Shown in pieces: positions 28,101-35,816 of a stretch of DNA of 43,632 nucleotides. Each line of letters starts with the position of its first letter. Positions within the stretch are counted from its first letter, which is position 1. The stretch comes from Gelidibacter salicanalis (GTDB lineage: Bacteria > Bacteroidota > Bacteroidia > Flavobacteriales > Flavobacteriaceae). The stretch lies in NCBI RefSeq assembly GCF_016469035.1, contig NZ_JAEHJZ010000033.1:8037-51668 (forward strand), written 5' to 3'. Under the pieces are notes generated by a model. The model saw nothing but the letters and a program-made list of their open reading frames with translations. It was not told where the DNA came from and did not search any database. A program made the translations under genes and the position numbers.

Positions 28101-28208
28101 GGGTTTGATCCTGATGTTAATTCATATAGCGGATTAAGAGAGGGAATTGATGAAGGCTCCTACCCACAAAGCCGAACTATAATGCTTGGGTTGAATATTG
28201 GATTTTAA
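25107..28208 (+). CDS. SusC/RagA-type TonB-dependent outer-membrane transporter
   Basis: This 1033-residue outer-membrane transporter takes up oligosaccharides with the SusD lipoprotein encoded next. A signal peptide ends near residue 39 (GYSQ). A carboxypeptidase-D-like regulatory domain follows (about 43-118, SGRITDEATGEPLFGVNVIV), then the TonB plug (ELVIVGYGTKKKRNLTGAI, with the ST(A)IYGSRAANGVVLITTK motif) and a barrel ending in LGLNIGF. Length and order are normal for the family. Glycan specificity cannot be read from it. The gene heads a six-gene run and is preceded by a LacI-type operator, so expression is probably induced by the glycan. Confidence 0.96.
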   Translation: MKKTMHSYPLSRCKRELTKRTVLGILFLVCCAFSNGYSQNQSVSGRITDEATGEPLFGVNVIVKGTLNGVSSDLNGNYSIKNVTPENILMFSYMGFTDQEIRIGNTTEINVILIPSVDQLDELVIVGYGTKKKRNLTGAIVSVGSEDIDKSNLQDPISILQGRAAGVQVTSNSGAPGGGMSIKVRGNSSLNSGNSPLYVVDGVPIESSSLSSLNGSENFGLNPLADINPGDIQSIEILKDAASTAIYGSRAANGVVLITTKRGISGKAQVDLNISSGVSEIPRRLSVLNASQYRQVILDSYRNMDNPVTPNGIILDSLNPKNNGDVDWQKELLRIAPQNKIDLSVRGGTDDLKYAWSSSFLDQDGIILNSNYKRVTTRLNVDFKVSEKVTFGQSISYTNGVNNRINAGGTGNLSVIRELLVRPPIFAAYLPDGSYNGYQFGRRNPIGLAELATHLNKSNRVIGNQYVEYNILESLKLRSNLNLDYTSIKEDEFIPSTLDYREGYNSGSVRSINNLTWGNETFLSFNKQLGESHNLSALAGLSFQDWKYERVGLDGMFFSSDNITTLNGAGTISNQEVNITTEHSMLSYFGRVSYDYKGKYLFEANLRADGSSRFGEDQRFGYFPSAAVAWRFSDEAFLKNVDLLNDAKLRLSVGQTGNESIGNYTSRGEFMVGANYLDYSGAAPSVMPNSGLTWETTTQYNGGLDLSFLNNRLTFNADVYLKITEDLLYNVPIPRTTGFSYVTQNIGSIENKGIELSLNSRNLVGDFKWETNFNISANRNQIKELPENLLTNGFIQNGDFHILKEGLPIGTFYGYKFNGVYSRDEDNVNQVTNGALGQQFKGGDPIWDDVNGDNIIDENDKQIIGDATPDFFGGINNTFSYKGLSLGVFLQFSYGNDIYSEINHQRNSVVRYNNLSTDALDRWREQGDVTNFPKPVSDDPLRSDSRVQSRWVEDGSYIKLKNINIRYRFPDNMVDNLGMRKLEVYASALNVLTWTHYTGFDPDVNSYSGLREGIDEGSYPQSRTIMLGLNIGF

Positions 28209-28219
28209 ATAGAAATAAC

Positions 28220-29596
28220 ATGAGATACATAACAAATTATAAAATAATAATTACTGGAATTCTAGCCTTTTTTGCATTTTCCTGTTCAGATAGTATATTG
28301 GATAAAGATCCCGTGAGCAGTTTTTCTGGCCAAGGCTTTTATAAAACCTCAAGTGATGCCCAAGCAGGAGTCTATGGTATATATGACGCATTACAATCGA
28401 CATTTAGGGTGAATTTTGCCTATTGGGGCGAAGGAAGAGCAGATGCTGTTGCCACTAATCATGCGGGTGATCCTGTGGCCTTAATACAAAATAACCTTAC
28501 GCAATCTATAAGTTCAGCACGTTGGAACAATATTTACGAAACTGTCAGTCGCGCAAACTACGCTATTAAGTATATTCCTGATGTTTTTGAAAATGAAAGT
28601 GAATTTAGTCTTCAACTCATAGCACAAGCTAAAGCCCTTAGGGCATTATCCTATTTTTTTGCAGTAAGAGTTTGGGGAGATGTGCCCTTAATTACTGAGC
28701 CTTATGAAAGTGTAGACCAAGAATTTTTTGTTCCGAAAACGGATAAGGAAAAGGTGTTAGATCAAATAGTGGAAGATTTAATTTTTGCTTCCGAAAACTG
28801 TAAGGACAACTTCTCCGGCGATAAAACAAGAATATTATTCACCAAAGGCGGTGCCAATGCCTTGTTGACACAGGTATATATGTGGAGAAAACAATATAAT
28901 GAAGCTATTGAATCAGCCGAAAAAGTCTTGGATAATAGTCAATATTCGTTAGTATCCATGAATGATTGGTCTAAAATATTTACTTCTGGTTATTCCAATG
29001 AAAGTATTTTTGAAGTGGGGTATAATGAAACGCAAACCAATGCATTGAGAGTACTTTATGCTTTAGGTTCCGACAGTGATTATTTCCCAAGTGAGTCATT
29101 TAAGGCCGCTTTTGAAGATGGAGATTTAAGAAAGAATTTAATTTACGATACAACAAACGCCACACCTAAAAAGATTTGGAAATTCTTTGGCGAAGGCTTT
29201 AGTGATGAAAGTCCAGATCCTTCCTCCAACAATATCGTTCTATTGCGTTTAGCAGACATCATTCTTTTAAAAGCAGAAGCGCATAATAAATTGGGCAACA
29301 ATAGTGAGGCAATTAAATTATTAAATTTAATTAGAAAAAGAGCAGAGATTCCAGAATTGGACGAAACTCAAGCTACTGCTTTGTATGGCAGTGTAGAATC
29401 AGCTATTTTACATGAGCGACTGATCGAGTTGTCTTTTGAAGGACATCGTTGGTTTGATTTGGTAAGAACCGGAAGAGCCATTTCTGTTATGGGTCCTATT
29501 AATGGTTTGAGTGATGAAGGCAATTTTGTTTGGCCTATACATGAGGATGCTTTAAATAGAAATCCTAGCCTACAGCAAAATGACTTTTACAGATAG
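28220..29596 (+). CDS. RagB/SusD-family glycan-binding lipoprotein
   Basis: This 458-residue outer-membrane lipoprotein has the lipobox FSC near residue 22 and then the typical LDKDPVSSFSG. The body has the SusD helical fold: AQAKALRALSYFFAVRVWGDVPLIT in the middle, ILLKAEAHNKLGN, and LSFEGHRWFDLVRTG near the end. It starts 11 bases after susC and acts as the lid of the SusC channel. Its short size fits smaller members of the family. Nothing is truncated. Confidence 0.95.
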   Translation: MRYITNYKIIITGILAFFAFSCSDSILDKDPVSSFSGQGFYKTSSDAQAGVYGIYDALQSTFRVNFAYWGEGRADAVATNHAGDPVALIQNNLTQSISSARWNNIYETVSRANYAIKYIPDVFENESEFSLQLIAQAKALRALSYFFAVRVWGDVPLITEPYESVDQEFFVPKTDKEKVLDQIVEDLIFASENCKDNFSGDKTRILFTKGGANALLTQVYMWRKQYNEAIESAEKVLDNSQYSLVSMNDWSKIFTSGYSNESIFEVGYNETQTNALRVLYALGSDSDYFPSESFKAAFEDGDLRKNLIYDTTNATPKKIWKFFGEGFSDESPDPSSNNIVLLRLADIILLKAEAHNKLGNNSEAIKLLNLIRKRAEIPELDETQATALYGSVESAILHERLIELSFEGHRWFDLVRTGRAISVMGPINGLSDEGNFVWPIHEDALNRNPSLQQNDFYR

Positions 29597-29627
29597 AATG
29601 TGTTTTAAGAAAATAAATCCAAAAAAA

Positions 29628-31076
29628 ATGAAAAATTATAAATTAACCCCATACACGAAAATTGGAGTTTTTTTTACAATCGCTATGAGTCTCTTTTTCG
29701 GTTGTGAAATCCAAGATGGATTTTCCTATAAAGAATCCAATTCCAATAAACCTTTGGGTGTAACTGCATGGCAGTATATTCAAACACACGACTCATTAAA
29801 CCTATTGCAGGAAGCTATAAAACTGACTAATACTCAGGATTTATATGAGGCTAGCACAGGTAAAACATTTATTGCTCCTACAAATGAGGCTTTTAAGGAA
29901 TACCTTCAAAATAACACTTATCAAAGCTTATCAGAAGTGCCAGTACCAATTTTGCGTAATGCCCTAAAATATCACGTGGTGAACGCTTACGTTTCTTTTG
30001 ATGACCCCGATTTAATGGAAAGTAATAACCCCATAGCCTACACCAGTCAAAACGGACAGACTATATTTTTGTCGCACAGAAGTAACTTTACAGGTGTGGT
30101 CAATGAAGGTACAAGTAAACAATGGGAAATCGTTACCTCAAACCTCAAAGCTTTAAATGGTGTCATCCATGTGGTTCCGTCCATTGTTTATTTTTCTGCA
30201 CTTTCTTCAGGTTCAGAAGGACCCGATCCAACGGTTGTAAGAGATACTATTTTTCCAATAGCTGATGCTTACGTTAATGGAGGTAGTAGATCTTCACAAA
30301 ATTTTGGCGCAGATCCACTTTTGAAATTGAAAAATGTAACTGGCAATGGAGGATATGACAGGAAGTCTTTTTTAATGTACGACTTGAATGATTTTACCAA
30401 AGATGGGGTTATAGTAGATCTAAAACTTGAAATTGCGGTAAAATTTACTGCCGCAAAAGGAATTGACCTAGACGTTTATAATGTAAAGGATACTTTATGG
30501 ACCGAACTAGGCTTAACTTTTGATAATGCGACCCTTCCAACAACTTCTCCTGTATCTCGCATTACTTCAAGAAAGATAAGCACTTTTGAATTTGACATGA
30601 CAGATTACTATAAGAGCTTAGATTACAATGGGCGTATTTCTCTTATGATAGATCAAGAAGCAGGTAGAGATGAAACCGACGAATTTCATTCAAAGGAAAA
30701 CACAGGAGGATTCAATCCACCAATGCTGATTGCAAGATTTGCCTCAGGAGACACGGTATTGAGCATTGATAAAAACACAGGGTTCTCAGTAGAAAATGGA
30801 GAAGCTTATGTATTTAGTAATACTATTCTTCAGGTGTCAGGTTCGCCAGCGGGTGATGTGAAATTTATAATAAAAGAAGCGCCACAATATGGATGGTTGA
30901 TTCGCGGTGCCAGTATTTTGAAAGTTGGTGACTCCTTCACGCAAGAAGATGTTGATGTGATGAACTTGCTTTATATTCACAATGGTATAGGATCTTCAGA
31001 TAAAATTGTGGTTTCTGCTGAAGATAAAGCAGGTGCTAGTCTAAACAATTTTGAGATAGTGGTAACCGTACAATAA
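29628..31076 (+). CDS. Surface lipoprotein with FAS1, CBM96-like and cadherin-like domains
   Basis: This 482-residue lipoprotein has the lipobox FFGC at Cys26. A fasciclin (FAS1) domain follows (about 42-190, with FIAPTNEAFKEYLQ and NGVIHVVPSIV). Next comes a CBM96/DNRLRE-like carbohydrate-binding domain (about 205-360, with ADAYVNGGSRSSQNFG). A cadherin/CSPG-repeat-like C-terminal domain is at about 370-482 (QYGWLIRG, FTQEDVDVMNLLYIHNG). I chose the ATG at 29628; an upstream ATG at 29580 would overlap susD and gives no signal peptide. The place right after susD suggests a surface glycan-binding protein (SusE/SusF position). I do not know a described protein with exactly this order of domains. 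Confidence 0.78.
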   Translation: MKNYKLTPYTKIGVFFTIAMSLFFGCEIQDGFSYKESNSNKPLGVTAWQYIQTHDSLNLLQEAIKLTNTQDLYEASTGKTFIAPTNEAFKEYLQNNTYQSLSEVPVPILRNALKYHVVNAYVSFDDPDLMESNNPIAYTSQNGQTIFLSHRSNFTGVVNEGTSKQWEIVTSNLKALNGVIHVVPSIVYFSALSSGSEGPDPTVVRDTIFPIADAYVNGGSRSSQNFGADPLLKLKNVTGNGGYDRKSFLMYDLNDFTKDGVIVDLKLEIAVKFTAAKGIDLDVYNVKDTLWTELGLTFDNATLPTTSPVSRITSRKISTFEFDMTDYYKSLDYNGRISLMIDQEAGRDETDEFHSKENTGGFNPPMLIARFASGDTVLSIDKNTGFSVENGEAYVFSNTILQVSGSPAGDVKFIIKEAPQYGWLIRGASILKVGDSFTQEDVDVMNLLYIHNGIGSSDKIVVSAEDKAGASLNNFEIVVTVQ

Positions 31077-31086
31077 TTTGAGGCAA

Positions 31087-31842
31087 ATGTCATTTTTAAT
31101 AAAACCTGTCATTATATTTTTATTTTGGGTATCTGTTGCCATATTAACGTCTTGTTCGACGTCAGAAAGTGACACTAATGATCCTCCAACATTCACCACC
31201 AGAATTATTAAATTCTCTGGCTTTGAATGGATTGTGAGAACTTCAGATGAGAAGAAACAAGGCCCTGGACCGAATTTGTTCTCGGATTCTGCTGACAATG
31301 TTTGGGTAGATGAATATGGTAGGTTGCACTTAAAAATCGTTCAGCGCAATGGACATTGGTATTGTGCAGGGGTGACTTTAAAGCATTCGCAAGGTCATAA
31401 GAAATATGTCTTTTATTTATCAAGCAGAATAGATGAATTGGATGAAAACGTTGTTGGAGGTCTTTTTACCTATAAAAACGATAACGAAGAGATAGATATT
31501 GAATTTTCACGATGGTCAAAATTTGACAACCAGAACACGCAGTATGCAATACAACCGGGAGTCAATGCGGGAAATAAATACCGCTATGACATGGATTTAA
31601 CATCAAATCTCTCCACTCATTTCTTTGATTGGAAAGCGAAAGAAATTGAATTTGGGAGTTATGAAGGTCATACTTTAAATCCTGAAGATGATGCCATAAT
31701 CAATGCTTGGACTTATACAGGAAGTGATATCCCTCCCCTAAACGATGAACGCCTAAAATTAAATTTATGGTTGTTTAGAGGTCAAAGTCCTACGAATTCG
31801 CAGCCTGCAGAAATGATTATCGAACGGATTGAAATACTGTAA
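31087..31842 (+). CDS. Small GH16-like lipoprotein
   Basis: This 251-residue lipoprotein (lipobox TSC, Cys23) has a concanavalin-like beta-sandwich. At 135-139 it has EIDIE, the GH16 catalytic pattern with nucleophile Glu135, acid/base Glu139 and helper Asp137. Flanking marks include LHLKIVQRNGHWYCAG and a final ERIEIL. It starts with ATG at 31087, ten bases after the FAS1 gene; a TTG nine bases earlier is less likely. GH16 enzymes cut beta-1,3 or beta-1,4 glucan or galactan chains. Here, beside GH20 genes, it probably opens an amino-sugar-containing glycan. The exact substrate is unknown and a binding-only role is possible. Confidence 0.75.
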   Translation: MSFLIKPVIIFLFWVSVAILTSCSTSESDTNDPPTFTTRIIKFSGFEWIVRTSDEKKQGPGPNLFSDSADNVWVDEYGRLHLKIVQRNGHWYCAGVTLKHSQGHKKYVFYLSSRIDELDENVVGGLFTYKNDNEEIDIEFSRWSKFDNQNTQYAIQPGVNAGNKYRYDMDLTSNLSTHFFDWKAKEIEFGSYEGHTLNPEDDAIINAWTYTGSDIPPLNDERLKLNLWLFRGQSPTNSQPAEMIIERIEIL

Positions 31843-31866
31843 AGCATAAAGATAATTTAGAACTCG

Positions 31867-31907
31867 AAATTTAGGGGGATGGTAAAATTTTACTATTTCC
31901 CAAATTT
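31867..31907 (+). other. Long intercistronic dyad before nagB
   Basis: An imperfect 20-bp inverted repeat centred near 31887 pairs AAATTT (31867) through GGTAAAA with TTTTAC through AAATTT (ending 31907). It has one bulge and several G-U pairs. It is in the 112-base gap between the GH16-like gene and nagB. It may be an RNA-processing or attenuation site that lowers expression of the downstream genes. Confidence 0.45.
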
Positions 31908-31954
31908 CCTATTGAAACAAATAAAGAAGTTTAAAAATATAAAAACTATAAATA

Positions 31955-32719
31955 ATGCCAGATCTTAACCGAAATATTAATGTTTTTCCTGACAAAAAAA
32001 CGACTGGAATTGCCGCAGGAAAAGCTGTAGAAACTTGTATAGCAAAGTTGCAAAAGACCCAAGATACTGTAAGGATCATTTTTGCAGCAGCGCCTTCACA
32101 AGATTCAATGCTCGATTATTTAACGAAATCAACCTTAATAGATTGGAATAGAATAGTAGCATTCAATATGGATGAATATATAGGTTTAAAACCTAATGCT
32201 CCAGAGCTGTTTTCATCATACCTTGAGAATGCACTGTTTTCCAAAGTGCCTATTAAACACAAAAACACAATCCAGGTTGATAATGGTGTTTTAACTGAAA
32301 TTGAAAGGTATGCACAGCTATTAACGGATGAGCCTATAGACATTGTATGTTTAGGCATTGGAGAAAATGGTCATATTGCTTTTAATGATCCACCAGTAGC
32401 AGATTTCAATGATCCAAAAATCATTAAAGTGGTCGAGTTAGACAAGACCTGTCGCTTGCAACAAGTAAATGATGGATGTTTTGATTCCTTAAAGGAAGTA
32501 CCTGCAAAAGCAATCACATTAACTATCCCGACACTTTTAAGAGGAAAAAATTTGTTTTGTGTCGTGATCGGCATAAAAAAAAGCAATGCTGTTAAAAACA
32601 CGCTATTGGGGCCGATAAGCACCTCTTGCCCAGCCTCTATACTGACCACACACACCAACTGCAACTTTTTTATCGATGAAGATGCATATAAGGAAACTAC
32701 GAGACTTGAAAACGTATAA
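31955..32719 (+). CDS. nagB: Glucosamine-6-phosphate deaminase
   Basis: This 254-residue cytoplasmic enzyme converts glucosamine-6-phosphate to fructose-6-phosphate and ammonia. The general-base Asp is in FNMDEYIGL (Asp73), and the active-site His is in GIGENGHIAFNDPP (His140). Compared with E. coli NagB, the Asp before GH is Asn and the later Glu is Asp. The Asn form is also present in Bacillus-type NagB. It lacks the longer C-terminus of allosteric hexameric NagB. It sits within the SusCD operon beside a GH20, which supports a GlcNAc pathway. A 6-phosphogluconolactonase-like role is less likely. Confidence 0.88.
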   Translation: MPDLNRNINVFPDKKTTGIAAGKAVETCIAKLQKTQDTVRIIFAAAPSQDSMLDYLTKSTLIDWNRIVAFNMDEYIGLKPNAPELFSSYLENALFSKVPIKHKNTIQVDNGVLTEIERYAQLLTDEPIDIVCLGIGENGHIAFNDPPVADFNDPKIIKVVELDKTCRLQQVNDGCFDSLKEVPAKAITLTIPTLLRGKNLFCVVIGIKKSNAVKNTLLGPISTSCPASILTTHTNCNFFIDEDAYKETTRLENV

Positions 32720-32805
32720 GGCCAGTTGATGGCATCAATTTAATAATGATTAAAAAGTTTAATTGGCATGGTTGATGGCCATGTTTTAAACAAAATTACA
32801 GGAAG

Positions 32806-34368
32806 ATGAATTATAAATATATTTTTAAGTTTTTACTTTTTGCAAGCCTTGTTCTCATAGGAATCGAGGATGTTTCGGCACAAAAGCAGGCAAGAACTGA
32901 GAGTCATGATTTTAAAGTAAAAGGTTTCCATTTGGATTTACGGATACAAGTGATGACTCCAGCAGCTCTAAAAGCATTTGCTACTGAGCTTGCAGGTTTT
33001 GGAATGAACACCCTTGTGATGGAATGGGAAGGTACCTATCCTTTTGAAAAACACGCTACGATCTCCAATAAATACTCCTATTCGCGAGAGGAGGTGAAAG
33101 ATTTTATTGATCACTGCGAAAAATTAGGCATCAAAGTCATTCCGCTTCAACAAACCTTGGGTCATGTAGAATACATTTTGCGAAATTCCAGATATAGTGA
33201 TTTAAAGGAGGACAGGAAAGATATATCGCAATTGTGTCCTATGGAAGTTTTGGGTAACAAGGCGCTTTTTACTGATTTGTTTACTGATTTGGCGGAAATG
33301 CACAATTCCAATTATATCCATATAGGAGGTGATGAAACCTATTTATTGGGACATGACGAAAAATGTAAAGCAAAAGTAGAGAAAGAAGGAAAATCAAAAT
33401 TATTTGTTGATCACATGAAAATGATTGCTGAAATCGTTATTGGTTTAGGAAAGAAACCTGTCATGTGGGCCGATATCATTTTAAAATATCCAGAAGCAGC
33501 TGCAGAACTACCAGAAGAAACCATTTTTGTAGATTGGAACTACGGTTGGAAAGTTAATCATTTCGGAGATGTCTCTAAACTTCAAGGTTTGGGGTTTTCT
33601 TTTTGGGGAGCACCGTCAATAAGATGTCACCCAGACAACTGGTATGTTACGGACTGGCCTACGCATTTCAAGAATCAAAAGGAATTTATTCCTTATGCCC
33701 GCGAAGCCAATTATGAAGGTATGGTGATGACCTCCTGGTCTACCACCGGCCTGTACGGTTTTACGTGGGATGTAGGTTATGATGTCATCGATATGGTACA
33801 AATTAGAAACACGTATCCGTTATCTGGCTTCCGTATTTTAGTTGCAAGTTACGCTGAAGCCTTGGCTTCTAAAGATCCTATAGATCCTAAAGCTTTTATT
33901 TTAAACTATGGAAAAAAGCGGTTTGGATTAAAAAACAATGAGTCTCATACCTTGTATGATTTTTTATATGCCCCACCGGAATTGATCGCCAATGGCATAC
34001 CTACTAAAAGTCCAAGCATAGAATCTATGCTAAATGACTACGGTAAAATTAGAAGTCAATTAGTTTTGGTAAACCCAACAAAAAACAAAAAGGAATTTGA
34101 ACATTTTAAACTGATGGCCGATTTAAGAATACATTACATAGAATTTAAAGCGGTGGAATCGGAATATAATTCGGTTGATTTTACAACATCTCAAATCCCT
34201 CAGTTACTTAAAAAATTGACTAAAATATTAGATGATGCCGAGGTCTTGGGTGTAAGGTTTTCTGAACTGAACAAAGGGTTTCTTTACGATTCTGAATTAA
34301 ACGAACAAAATGAATTGAGAGTACAGCAAATGCGTGTTCTCCATGATAGGTTAGCGAAGTTAAAATAA
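32806..34368 (+). CDS. GH20-family beta-N-acetylhexosaminidase, catalytic domain without N-terminal GH20b
   Basis: This 520-residue exported protein has a signal peptide ending near residue 25 (VSAQ). The catalytic TIM barrel begins almost at once (KGFHLDLRIQVMTPAALKAF). The catalytic Asp-Glu pair is Asp176-Glu177 in HIGGDETYLLG. No GH20b-type accessory domain precedes it, unlike the second GH20 in this locus. The C-terminal 120 residues are helical. It would release GlcNAc or GalNAc from non-reducing ends in the periplasm. As the last gene of operon A it ends 23 bases before the end of the convergent lacI-type gene. Confidence 0.85.
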   Translation: MNYKYIFKFLLFASLVLIGIEDVSAQKQARTESHDFKVKGFHLDLRIQVMTPAALKAFATELAGFGMNTLVMEWEGTYPFEKHATISNKYSYSREEVKDFIDHCEKLGIKVIPLQQTLGHVEYILRNSRYSDLKEDRKDISQLCPMEVLGNKALFTDLFTDLAEMHNSNYIHIGGDETYLLGHDEKCKAKVEKEGKSKLFVDHMKMIAEIVIGLGKKPVMWADIILKYPEAAAELPEETIFVDWNYGWKVNHFGDVSKLQGLGFSFWGAPSIRCHPDNWYVTDWPTHFKNQKEFIPYAREANYEGMVMTSWSTTGLYGFTWDVGYDVIDMVQIRNTYPLSGFRILVASYAEALASKDPIDPKAFILNYGKKRFGLKNNESHTLYDFLYAPPELIANGIPTKSPSIESMLNDYGKIRSQLVLVNPTKNKKEFEHFKLMADLRIHYIEFKAVESEYNSVDFTTSQIPQLLKKLTKILDDAEVLGVRFSELNKGFLYDSELNEQNELRVQQMRVLHDRLAKLK

Positions 34369-34391
34369 TTGCTTAAAAAACAGTTACCTAG

Positions 34392-35417
34392 TTAAGCTCT
34401 TTTAGTAGATTCTCGAACAATTAACTCAGTTCTTATAGTGATGGTTTCTGAATTTACAGAATCATCTTTATCTTCAATTTGACGGATGAGCAGTTTGGCG
34501 GATGATTCCCCCATTTGGAAAGCACAGTCATTAATGGTCGTTAAATGAGGCTCGATAATCTTGGATATCGGATAATTACTAAACCCCACAATAGCCACCT
34601 GTTGTGGGATTTTTATATCGGCCTTTCTAAAAACTTGGATAAGACTCACTGCGGTATAATCATTGGCGCAAAAAATACCATCTGGTAATTCTGGAAGTTC
34701 TAAAAACCTATTTGCACAAGTAACACCCTCCTCATAACCAAGATTTTTTGTGTGTAAAATGAAATCTTCCTGTATGGGCAGGTTATGTTTCACGAGTGCT
34801 GCTTTAAAACCTTCCAAACGAGCTTTGAAAATGTTGGTTTTTTGGCTTCCTGCAATATGGCCAATCCGCTTACATCCGGAGGCGATCAAATGTTCTGTTG
34901 CAGTAAATGCAGATTCGAAATCATTGATAATTATTTTGTTGGCATCGAAATCGGTGGGCACCCGATCATAAAAAACTAGGGGCACACCTAATTTTTCAAA
35001 TTTCTTAAAATGATCGCATTTTTTGGTTTCAATACTTAAGCAGGCAATAACGCCATCCACCATTCTGTTTTGAAGGATTTTGACGATTTCTTTTTCTCTT
35101 TTAAGACAATCTTTAGACTGAAAAATGGTAACATTATATTCATTTTTATAAGCATAATCTTCTATACCACTAATTACCAGGGAATGAAAGTGAATATCAA
35201 TTCTAGGAACAATAATTCCAATGGATTTAGTTTTGTTCGTTCTAAAACTCGAGGCAATGGAATTTGGGATAAAGCCTAATTTCTCGGCCTTCTTTTTAAC
35301 CAATTTTTTTGTTGATTCGCTAATGGCAGGATGATTGTCTAAGGCTCTTGAAATCGTAGAAGCCGATAAGTTCAGGTCTTTAGCCAAATCTTTTAAAGTA
35401 ATCCTTCGATTTTTCAT
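34392..35417 (-). CDS. LacI-family transcriptional regulator of the amino-sugar locus
   Basis: This 341-residue repressor has an N-terminal LacI helix-turn-helix (about 6-28, TLKDLAKDLNLSASTISRAL), the hinge helix (NSIASSFRTNKTKSIGIIVP), and a periplasmic-binding-protein-like sensor domain to the end. It begins at ATG 35417. The gene lies between the two amino-sugar operons and points toward the first. Palindromes with core ATGCAAACGTTTGCAT before both operons are its likely targets, and a weaker copy lies 10 bases before its own start. The inducer is probably an amino sugar or its phosphate; this is an inference. Confidence 0.93.
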   Translation of the reverse strand: MKNRRITLKDLAKDLNLSASTISRALDNHPAISESTKKLVKKKAEKLGFIPNSIASSFRTNKTKSIGIIVPRIDIHFHSLVISGIEDYAYKNEYNVTIFQSKDCLKREKEIVKILQNRMVDGVIACLSIETKKCDHFKKFEKLGVPLVFYDRVPTDFDANKIIINDFESAFTATEHLIASGCKRIGHIAGSQKTNIFKARLEGFKAALVKHNLPIQEDFILHTKNLGYEEGVTCANRFLELPELPDGIFCANDYTAVSLIQVFRKADIKIPQQVAIVGFSNYPISKIIEPHLTTINDCAFQMGESSAKLLIRQIEDKDDSVNSETITIRTELIVRESTKRA

Positions 35418-35426
35418 GGTATCTTA

Positions 35427-35440
35427 GTCAAGCGTTTACA
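35427..35440 (-). promoter_or_regulatory. Degenerate LacI-type operator before the regulator gene
   Basis: On the minus strand, TGTAAACGCTTGAC matches the palindrome core TGCAAACGTTTGCA at 10 of 14 positions, including the AAACG centre. It is 10 bases from the regulator start, which is well placed for autorepression. Confidence 0.5.
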
Positions 35441-35589
35441 CATTCTTTTACTACACAATTCTCGAATGTAAATCTTTCACAAACAAAGGAAGGCGTATAA
35501 AGAGCTGCCTATCAAACAAAGTAATCAAAATAATAAAGCGAAATTATAAAAAATATCAGAATAAAAACAGATTATCAATAAAATTAGAG

Positions 35590-35630
35590 ATGCAAACGTT
35601 TGCATAAAAAATAAAAATAAAGTAGATTTG
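35590..35630 (+). promoter_or_regulatory. LacI-type operator and promoter of the symporter-nagA-GH20 operon
   Basis: The palindrome ATGCAAACGTTTGCAT spans 35590-35605. As before susC, its right half supplies TTTG (35599-35602) and a TAnnTTTG element (TAGATTTG, 35623-35630) follows after 20 bases. The leader to the symporter start is about 180 bases. The rest of 35418-35816 has no gene. Confidence 0.85.
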
Positions 35631-35816
35631 ACTAAACCTGAATTTAATTTATTGTGGTTTGGCTATATCTATTTTAATTTCACAACACGATTGTTAGTGT
35701 CTCCTCAGCGTAAAAAAGCGGTTGAAAGATATAATCTGGAAATAAAATTAGAACTTTATCTTTCGATTTTATTTATAGGTTATTAAAAACCCATAATTTT
35801 AAAAACATAGATTTCA

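Noticed and set aside
34371-34397. Inverted repeat GCTTAA / TTAAGC as a terminator between the GH20 and lacI-type genes.
   Set aside because: The stem is only six AT-rich pairs and overlaps the regulator's stop codon, so it is too weak to call.
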